From: Verrucomicrobiota bacterium
GTDB lineage: Bacteria > Verrucomicrobiota > Verrucomicrobiia > Limisphaerales > UBA8199
Direction of reading: 5' to 3'
Length of the DNA stretch: 64,000 bases
Assembly: GCA_012517205.1 (NCBI GenBank)
Contig: JAAYVL010000153.1
Coordinates: forward strand, 1-64,000
In this document: positions 56,596 through 64,000 of the stretch, piece by piece
Numbering within the stretch: position 1 is the stretch's first letter
Layout of the letters: every line of letters begins with the position of its first letter
Notes under the pieces: model-generated
The model's database searches: none
Seen by the model: the letters and a program-made list of their open reading frames with translations, nothing else
What the model was told of the DNA's origin: nothing
Made by a program: the position numbers and the translations under genes

Positions 56596-57070
56596 ATGGG
56601 AGCCGGTCCCCGAGGGGCGCGGCATCGAGCGCCACGGCTGGCGGCGAGGGTTCGTCGCGCGCCGGCGCGGCGGTTTTGGTGAAAGGCCGCAAATGCGAGG
56701 GTGCGTGATAGGGGCTGCTGCCGGCTGGCCGCCTTTGGCGCGGACTGCTGCTGGGGTGGCAGGGATGTCGTGGGCTGCAGTCCAGTAGCGCCCCGCCGAG
56801 GGCGGTCGGGGGCCTGCCGGCACGGTTTCTAAAGGGGCGGCCTTGCGAAGGCGAGTCGTTCCTGACCGGGGATTTATCCGTCTCCGTGCCCCAAACAGCC
56901 GTCGGCTATCCGCGCACGCCCGCATTGTCGCCGCGCAGGCGGCGCTCTTCCAAACAAACCGCTTGGGGGACAGGCTCTAAACGGGGGGCTGCTCTATCCG
57001 GTTTGGAGCGTGGAGTGCGGGGTGCGGCCTCGCGCACGGCGCGACCCCGGATCGCCGGCGGCCTTGTTGC
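56596..57070. other. Intergenic region between convergent genes
   Basis: About 475 GC-rich bases between the NupG-like transporter and dapA, which face each other tail to tail. Short GC-rich inverted stretches could fold into terminators, but no T-run identifies one. I find no gene, tRNA or repeat of the two families described here. Confidence 0.4.
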
Positions 57071-57961
57071 CTACTTCAACACTCCCACTGCCTTCATCGT
57101 CGCCTGCAGAACCCGCCGTTTTCGCGGGGGCAGGGGCACGAGGGGCAGGCGGTATTCCTCTTTGATCAGGCCGAGCATCGCCAGAGCCGCCTTTACGGGA
57201 ATCGGGTTGGTCTCGAGGAACAGGTCTTTGAAAAGCGGGTAGTATCGTTGGTGCAGCTTGAGGGCCGTTTCGGTTTTGCCGGCGGCAAACGCGCGCACCA
57301 TGCGCGCAACCTGGCGCGGGATGACATTTGAGGCCACGCTGATGACGCCCTGCGCGCCCACCGCCATGAACGGCAGGGTGAGCGAATCGTCGCCGCTGAG
57401 AATCACGAAGCGCGGCCCGAGCGCGGCCCGCAACTGGCTCACGCGGTCCGCGTGGCCGCCCGCTTCCTTGATGCCGATGATGTTCCGGCATTCGCGCGCC
57501 AGCCGCCGGGTGGTGTCCACGCCGATTTCGACGCCGCAGCGGCCGGGGATGCTGTAGAGCATGAGGGGCAGGCGCGTGCTCCGCGCGACCTGGCGGAAGT
57601 GCTGGAACAGGCCTTCGGGCGTGGGTTTGTTGTAGTAGGGCGCCACTTGGAGGGAGCCGTCGGCCCCGGCTCGCTCCGCCTGTTCCGTCAAAAAGACCGC
57701 TTCGCTGGTGGAATTGCCTCCCGTGCCCGCGAGCACTTTAATTTGCCGCCGCGCAAACTTTACGGCCAGCGCAATGAGGTGGACGTGCTCGTTGTAATCC
57801 ACCGTCGGCGATTCGCCGGTGGTGCCCACGGGGACGATTCCGTCCACGCCCGCCTGCACCTGGAGTCGGACCAGCCGTTCCAGCGCCAGCTCGTCAATCG
57901 CGCCGTTCCGGAACGGCGTCACCAGGGCGGTGTAGGTTCCGGCAAACATCCTAAAGCTCAA
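57071..57961 (-). CDS. dapA: 4-hydroxy-tetrahydrodipicolinate synthase
   Basis: A 296-residue aldolase that condenses pyruvate and aspartate semialdehyde. TIM-barrel motifs: GTYTALVTPFRNGAIDE, GIVPVGTTGESPTV, VAPYYNKPTPEGLFQHF and the Schiff-base lysine in NIIGIKEAGG. It overlaps the dapF gene by 11 bases and lies downstream of it. With dapB nearby this gives most of the mid-pathway in one region, split by the transporter gene. Confidence 0.93.
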   Translation of the reverse strand: MSFRMFAGTYTALVTPFRNGAIDELALERLVRLQVQAGVDGIVPVGTTGESPTVDYNEHVHLIALAVKFARRQIKVLAGTGGNSTSEAVFLTEQAERAGADGSLQVAPYYNKPTPEGLFQHFRQVARSTRLPLMLYSIPGRCGVEIGVDTTRRLARECRNIIGIKEAGGHADRVSQLRAALGPRFVILSGDDSLTLPFMAVGAQGVISVASNVIPRQVARMVRAFAAGKTETALKLHQRYYPLFKDLFLETNPIPVKAALAMLGLIKEEYRLPLVPLPPRKRRVLQATMKAVGVLK

Positions 57962-58760
57962 TCCTTCCTTCGAAGACGAATTCCGCGGGGCCGCTCAGCC
58001 GCACGTCGGCAAATTCCCCGCCTTCATCCTTGAAGCTGACTTCCAATTCCCCGCCGCTGCGGACCTGGATTCTGACGGGGGACGAGAGGCCGTATCGCCG
58101 CGCCGCAATCAGCGCCACGGCGGTCACCCCGGTGCCGCACGCCAACGTTTCGCCCTCCACTCCGCGCTCGAAGGTTCGCACCCGGAGGTGGTTGGGCCCC
58201 AGCCGTTGCGCAAAATCCACGTTGGTGCCCTGGGGGCCGAAGTGCGGGTGCTGGCGGATTTCCGGCCCGAGCTGCGCCATCGCCACTCGATCGGTATCCG
58301 GCACGAAGATTACCGCGTGCGGCACTCCCGTATTGATCGAATGAATCGTTTCCGTGCCCGTGGAAAGCGGCACCGGTTCATTAAGCCGCAGATCCCGGGG
58401 GCGGGTCAGGTTGACGGTGACGCGCTCGCCCTGAAAGCTCGCGGTGATGATGCCCGCCCCGGTCTCGAAGGTGAGTTCGCCCGGCGGCCCGGTCAGCCGT
58501 TGCACGAACCGGGCAAAACAGCGCGCGCCGTTGCCGCACATCTCGCCGGAGCTTCCATCGCAGTTATAGAACTCCCAGCCCCAGTCCGCCTGGCCCGAGG
58601 GGGAGGGGCCCAGGAGTATGACGCCGTCCGCGCCCACTCCCCGATGCCGGTCGCAGAGGCGCACGATTTGATCGCGGGTGAGCCGGACTTTCTGTGCCCG
58701 GTTGTCAACCAGCACAAAGTCGTTTCCCGCGCCGTTCATTTTGGTGAAGTCCAGAACCAT
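57951..58760 (-). CDS. dapF: Diaminopimelate epimerase
   Basis: A 269-residue epimerase converting L,L- to meso-diaminopimelate. FTKMNGAGNDFVLVDNR opens it, with GEMCGNGARCFARF (catalytic Cys) and GVEGETLACGTGVTAVAL (second catalytic Cys), both intact. I start at ATG 58760 because family homology begins there, not at 58826. The end overlaps dapA by 11 bases, so the two are one transcript. Cytoplasmic; no cofactor. Confidence 0.93.
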   Translation of the reverse strand: MVLDFTKMNGAGNDFVLVDNRAQKVRLTRDQIVRLCDRHRGVGADGVILLGPSPSGQADWGWEFYNCDGSSGEMCGNGARCFARFVQRLTGPPGELTFETGAGIITASFQGERVTVNLTRPRDLRLNEPVPLSTGTETIHSINTGVPHAVIFVPDTDRVAMAQLGPEIRQHPHFGPQGTNVDFAQRLGPNHLRVRTFERGVEGETLACGTGVTAVALIAARRYGLSSPVRIQVRSGGELEVSFKDEGGEFADVRLSGPAEFVFEGRIEL

Positions 58761-58822
58761 TAAGCGGAAGGCTAAGGCGTGGCGGGGCAAGTGTCGAGAC
58801 GGGAGTCGCGCCGATGGCGGCA

Positions 58823-60118
58823 TCACAGCCTAAGCAGGATGCCGGCGCGGGTCGCGCTCCACGTGATGACCATGATCAGAAGGGTCAGGACGCCGGCGTT
58901 CAGGGCGCCGGGCCAGCCGCTATGGTATTGCCACAGCAAGCCCGGCAGGCCCAGCACGGTAAAGAAGTTGGCGAGAATGCCAGGCAGAATGTAGGCCAGC
59001 AGCGCGTTCTGGCCGATGGGCACCAGCGGCCTGGCCCAGCGCTGCAGGTGGCCCAGGTCCATAAGGCAATACACGAACAAAAACGCCAGGCAGCAAAGCC
59101 CGCCGGTGACCAGGGTGTAGGAATCCGTCGCGGCGGTTTTATTGATGCCATGCAGCGGGCGGAGCAGGGTGCCCGCGAGGTAGAGCCCCAGCCCAAACCC
59201 CAGCAGGAACCGAACCCGGACGGCGGGCCGGAGCGCGGCTGCTTCCCCCACGAAACTATTTCCGACCAGCACGCCAATCATGACATTGGCAGCCGTGCTG
59301 CCCAGAACCGGCCCGACCCCGACGAAGCTGCGGATGGGGCCTAGCCAATCGAGCACGCCGTGCTTGTCGCCGATGTAAAGCGCGATCAGAAAGCCGAGCA
59401 TGCCCATGAGCGCAACGGAGCTGCCGCGAAATGCCAGGTAGGCCAGGCAGCAGACGAGATAGGCCCAGCCAATCAGGCCCAGAATGCCCCACCAGGCATG
59501 TTGCAGCCAGACAACCTGCCCCTCCGCATTCTGGCCGCGGAAAGCAATCAGCAAACCTGCCAGCACGAGGGCGGCCAGGGCGCGCAGCCCCAGGAAAATC
59601 CGCTGTTTCATGCGCGGCGCGACGGCAGGATAACTATTCCACAGCGCCACGACCGCCAGCATGGCCAGCAGAAACCAAAGGCTTTTGCTCAGGCCGGTGG
59701 CGTCGGCCGAGTAATAACTCGAATTGACCATGATGACCCCGACGAACAGCAGCGCGGCGGAGCGCGTAACCACGCGCCGCAGCAGAGAGAATCCGGATTC
59801 GCCCCGGGCCATGCGCTTATGCAGCGCCAATGGAATTGCGACGCCGACGATGAACAGAAACCCTGGAAACACCACATCTACAAACGTATAGCCTTCCTGT
59901 TCCGGGGGCAGGTGTTTGGCCCACGCGGGGATGTTTTTCACCCCGGCGAGATAGTTGACGAGCGTCATTGCCAGGATCACCAGGCCGCGGAAGGCATCCA
60001 GCGAGACCAGGCGGCCGGGCGCGCCCGCGGACGGGACGCCGGAGAGGCCCGGGGATGCGCGGTGCGGCAAAGTCTGCAGGATGGCGGCAGAAGCGGGGGC
60101 AGCCGGCGACGGTTTCAT
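58823..60118 (-). CDS. Membrane acyltransferase of the HGSNAT/NagX (DUF5009) type
   Basis: A 431-residue integral membrane protein with about eleven hydrophobic segments. RLVSLDAFRGLVILAMTLVN and TFVDVVFPGFLFIVGVAIPLAL are the hallmark of this acyltransferase group (YeiB/NagX, DUF5009, related to heparan-alpha-glucosaminide N-acetyltransferase). Its relatives acetylate glucosamine at the membrane. I start at ATG 60118, since the track's extra 92 residues are low-complexity and not in the family. It is 62 bases from dapF and read in the same direction. Confidence 0.8.
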   Translation of the reverse strand: MKPSPAAPASAAILQTLPHRASPGLSGVPSAGAPGRLVSLDAFRGLVILAMTLVNYLAGVKNIPAWAKHLPPEQEGYTFVDVVFPGFLFIVGVAIPLALHKRMARGESGFSLLRRVVTRSAALLFVGVIMVNSSYYSADATGLSKSLWFLLAMLAVVALWNSYPAVAPRMKQRIFLGLRALAALVLAGLLIAFRGQNAEGQVVWLQHAWWGILGLIGWAYLVCCLAYLAFRGSSVALMGMLGFLIALYIGDKHGVLDWLGPIRSFVGVGPVLGSTAANVMIGVLVGNSFVGEAAALRPAVRVRFLLGFGLGLYLAGTLLRPLHGINKTAATDSYTLVTGGLCCLAFLFVYCLMDLGHLQRWARPLVPIGQNALLAYILPGILANFFTVLGLPGLLWQYHSGWPGALNAGVLTLLIMVITWSATRAGILLRL

Positions 60119-60216
60119 GCTCCGCAATCTGAACCAATCGCGGGCCGGCGACAAGCAGAAGCCGCTGGCGGGCGGATGCTCTGTTCTGCCCGGCGGGCGG
60201 GCGCCCCGGATACTCC

Positions 60217-60254
60217 AAGCCCGGGCGCAACTCCAGGGAGTCACGCCCGGGCTT
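60217..60254. repeat. Strong inverted repeat in the 60.1-60.8 kb gap
   Basis: AAGCCCGGGCG (60217-60227) and CGCCCGGGCTT (60244-60254) are a perfect 11-base pair of arms. Inside, ACTCC and GGAGT form a second stem, so a very stable hairpin is expected. It sits about 100 bases upstream of the acyltransferase start. Without a T-run on either strand it is not a classic terminator; a protein site or RNA structure are alternatives. Confidence 0.55.
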
Positions 60255-60459
60255 ATTCCCAGGACAGGGCAGCTTTCATACCTTTCCCCGCCGCCCCTGG
60301 TCTTTAATCCCCACAAACACCACCAACTCTCGCGCGGTATCCAGAACCGCAAGAGTAAGTTAACGCAAAGCCCCCGGGAGGTATAGTCAGCCAATGGCGG
60401 ATTATTTTGTAAGGGAAATCCTTATCGATCGGGGGCCGACGCGCTCTGCTTCCTTTCCC

Positions 60460-60490
60460 AAAAAAAAGCGCAGTCAGCGAAGACCGCGCT
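60460..60490 (-). terminator. Rho-independent terminator on the minus strand
   Basis: Read on the minus strand, AGCGCGGTC and GACTGCGCT form a stem with one mismatch around TTCGCT, followed by eight T (60467 down to 60460). This is a clear terminator, yet no gene lies upstream of it on that strand within the gap. It therefore suggests an unannotated short transcript from about 60490-60790, or an attenuator ahead of the acyltransferase gene. Confidence 0.6.
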
Positions 60491-60717
60491 AAGGGCGGGC
60501 GGCGCGGAGGTAGAGCGTTTCCGGCCGCCATCAGCCTGTTCCGTTTAACGGAATACAGCACTATCCTTTCTCGTTGGAGAGGCCGCAATGCCAATAAATA
60601 CGCAAGCAACCGCTGTGTAGTTCTACGGATAAAAGCGCCGCGGCGGGAACAGGCCGGGGGCAGCCTCCCAGCCAGGGGGGGGGCGCGCCTGATGGCCAGA
60701 TTTTGGCACCGCGCGGA

Positions 60718-60745
60718 TTGACATTACCGATTGGGTTAGTATGCT
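60718..60745 (+). promoter_or_regulatory. Sigma70-type promoter of pilB
   Basis: TTGACA at 60718-60723 and TATGCT at 60740-60745 are separated by 16 bases, close to the ideal housekeeping promoter. The start would be near 60752, with a leader of about 40 bases to the GTG at 60792. A run of nine G (60675-60683) lies about 35 bases upstream of the -35 box. Confidence 0.6.
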
Positions 60746-60791
60746 GCTACACAAGTTTCTAACGACATTCGTGCGTAGCATAAAATAAACT

Positions 60792-62510
<1,719 letters not shown>

Positions 62511-62641
62511 ATGCCCCGCCGGAAAGCAACGCAATGAGCAGTGTGACGAAAGCGCGGCGGCGCTGTCCAATGATTCAAAGCCCGGGGACGGTGCAGCGGG
62601 GTGGCGCGCCGGCGGGAACCGCCGCTTAACTGGATTCAAGC

Positions 62642-63763
62642 ATGTCTTACTCAATGTCCGATCTGTTGCAGTTGGTCGTCTCCGAAGGAGCGTCCGACCT
62701 CCACATCCGCGTGGGCACGGCGCCCGTCATCCGCGTGCACGGCATTTTGCACCGGGTGGAAGGCCCCTCCTTGTCGCCGGAAGACAGCGAAGAACTGATG
62801 CGCAGCATCACCTCGGAAGACCACATCCAGCACGTGCGCGAGCGCGGCGGCGCCGACTTCGGCTTTGCCTTTGGCGATATGGCCCGCTTCCGCGTCAGCG
62901 TGTTCAAGGAAAAGGGCAACTTCGGCCTGGTGCTGCGCCAGATTCCCAACAAGATGCTCACCATGGAGCAGATCGGGCTGCCGCCCTCGGCCAAGGAACT
63001 GCTCTACAAGCCGCGCGGCCTGGTGCTCGTGACCGGCCCCACCGGCTCGGGCAAGACCACCACGCTCGCGTCCATGATCAACATCATCAACGAAGAACGC
63101 GACGAGGCGCACATCGTCACCATCGAAGACCCCATCGAGTACTACCACAAACACAAGAAAGCCCTCATCACCCAGCGCGAAATCGGCGTGGACGTGCCGA
63201 ACTTCGCCGAGGCGCTCCGGCGCGTGCTGCGCCAGGACCCGGACGTGATCCTAGTCGGGGAAATGCGCGATTTGGAGACCATTGACGCGGCCATCACGGC
63301 GGCCGAGACCGGGCACCTGGTATTCGGCACGCTGCACACCACCGGCGCCGCCAAGACGATTGACCGTCTCGTCAACGCTTTCCCCACGAACCAGCAGGAG
63401 CAAATCCGCATCCAGCTCTCCACCGTCTTGCAGAGCGTCATCTCCCAACTGCTGATCCCGCGCGTGGACAAGCCGGGGCGCGTGGCGGTCTTCGAGATCA
63501 TGATGAACACCCCGTCGGTGGCCGCCTTGATTCGCGACAACAAGACCTTCCGCATTCAGTCCGACATCCAGACCGGCGCCAAATACGGGATGGTGACGCT
63601 GGATAGCTTCCTGATTGACAAATACCTGGCCGGGATGATTGCCCGCGAGGAAGTGATCACCAAGTCCCAGGACCCGGTTACCATCCAGGCCAAACTGCAG
63701 GAGCTGGAGCTGGCGGCGGCGGTGGGCGCCGACGCGCAAGCCGTGGTCGAAGGAAAAGTGTAA
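62642..63763 (+). CDS. pilT: Type IV pilus retraction ATPase
   Basis: A 373-residue retraction ATPase. [17 protein letters not shown] is the PilT N-terminal PAS-like domain; Walker [67 protein letters not shown] and AIRDNK-like end ([19 protein letters not shown]) follow. Length fits (about 345-380). It follows pilB by 131 bases. The pair suggests twitching or retractable pili. Confidence 0.93.
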   Translation: MSYSMSDLLQLVVSEGASDLHIRVGTAPVIRVHGILHRVEGPSLSPEDSEELMRSITSEDHIQHVRERGGADFGFAFGDMARFRVSVFKEKGNFGLVLRQIPNKMLTMEQIGLPPSAKELLYKPRGLVLVTGPTGSGKTTTLASMINIINEERDEAHIVTIEDPIEYYHKHKKALITQREIGVDVPNFAEALRRVLRQDPDVILVGEMRDLETIDAAITAAETGHLVFGTLHTTGAAKTIDRLVNAFPTNQQEQIRIQLSTVLQSVISQLLIPRVDKPGRVAVFEIMMNTPSVAALIRDNKTFRIQSDIQTGAKYGMVTLDSFLIDKYLAGMIAREEVITKSQDPVTIQAKLQELELAAAVGADAQAVVEGKV

Positions 63764-63775
63764 TCCCGCCGTCGT

Positions 63776-64000
63776 ATGTCCGAAGAGATTCACGATCCCC
63801 TGCTGGCCCTGATCAAATCCCAAGGCCTGATTGACGACCTGCAGTACGAGGAGGTGCTCGGCGAACTCAAGCGCACCGGCAAGCCCGTGGCGCAAATCCT
63901 GACGGACTTTGGCCTCCTGGACTTGGACACCGTTCTGCAGGTCATCGCGGATCACCTGGGCGCTTCGACCGTGACCATCCACGAGCGGGATTTGACGCCA
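63776..64000 (+). CDS. Second PilB/GspE-like ATPase, N-terminal part (partial)
   Basis: 75 codons from ATG 63776 with no stop before the window edge. It begins MSEEIHDPLLALIKSQGLID and continues YEEVLGELKRTGKPVAQILT with GLLDLDTVLQVIADHLGA, the MshEN-type N-terminal domain of another assembly ATPase. It lies 12 bases after pilT. Identity as PilB paralogue or GspE cannot be told from this part. Confidence 0.65.
   Translation, partial: MSEEIHDPLLALIKSQGLIDDLQYEEVLGELKRTGKPVAQILTDFGLLDLDTVLQVIADHLGASTVTIHERDLTP

Noticed and set aside
60460-60620. Possible fluoride riboswitch on the minus strand (GCTGATGG and CTCTAC)
   Set aside because: The other conserved blocks of the family are missing and spacing is wrong; kept only as an unexplained hairpin region.
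62568-62580. TGTCCAATGATT as a third copy of the dispersed repeat
   Set aside because: Only half of the palindrome is present and the 25-base arms are absent.

Overview
The window looks like chromosome of a member of the Verrucomicrobiota, probably the Pedosphaera/Limisphaera side of the phylum. This is inference from content. The supporting signs are TAT-exported Gfo/Idh/MocA oxidoreductases, a DUF1559-like pseudopilin with the [16 protein letters not shown] start, high GC, tightly overlapping genes, and clustered type IV pilus ATPases. A three-protein corrinoid methyl-transfer set and an anaerobe-type Fe-S/P-loop cluster suggest a low-oxygen or redox-fluctuating habitat.

Layout. 0-0.25 kb: 5' end of an unknown gene leaving the window. 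0.57-9.4 kb: a sigma54 activator followed by an 11-gene cluster (DsrE-like protein, two methyltransferases, a TAT-exported deacetylase-like protein, a four-cysteine protein, three tandem NifX/ORP-type proteins, a Gly-rich DUF5320-like protein, two MinD-type ATPases carrying ferredoxin domains). It closely resembles the orange-protein (ORP) cluster known from sulfate reducers, and a near-perfect -24/-12 promoter lies between activator and cluster. 9.6-12.2 kb: peroxiredoxin, CoA-binding protein, ZIP metal transporter, ICMT-like methyltransferase. 12.2-15.1 kb: two-component system divergent from a four-EF-hand exported protein. 15.3-16.5 kb: fused chorismate mutase/prephenate dehydrogenase of gammaproteobacterial type. 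16.7-19.7 kb: membrane protein, pseudopilin and ABC-2 exporter operon. 19.9-25.1 kb: gyrB-gyrA. 25.2-30.5 kb: pdxH, leuD, a small conserved protein, two TAT Gfo/Idh/MocA proteins. 30.8-32.4 kb: a decayed transposon. 32.7-35.5 kb: cysT-cysW-cysA lacking a binding-protein gene. 35.7-37.5 kb: TAT sugar isomerase and a NAGPA-like glycosidase. 37.8 kb: tRNA-Phe. 38.5-43.9 kb: nusA-infB-rbfA-nrnA. 44.0-48.2 kb: pgm-pgi-pgl. 48.5-50.2 kb: two broken IS630 transposases. 50.3-54.3 kb: dapB-folK followed by corrinoid protein, homocysteine-methyltransferase-like and MtaA/UroD-like genes. 55.0-60.1 kb: NupG-like transporter, dapF-dapA, NagX/DUF5009-like acyltransferase. 60.8-64.0 kb: pilB, pilT and the start of a second PilB/GspE-like ATPase.

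The least routine items are the ORP-like cluster with its sigma54 promoter, the corrinoid methyl-transfer trio, a two-copy dispersed repeat with 25-bp perfect inverted arms plus a fixed-distance 17-bp palindrome (26.8 and 54.7 kb), a small inverted-repeat element whose arm overlaps the pgi stop codon, G-runs inside the EF-hand gene and upstream of the pilB promoter, and several strong hairpins in the 60.1-60.8 kb gap. All calls come from reading the sequence and supplied translations; no database search was run.
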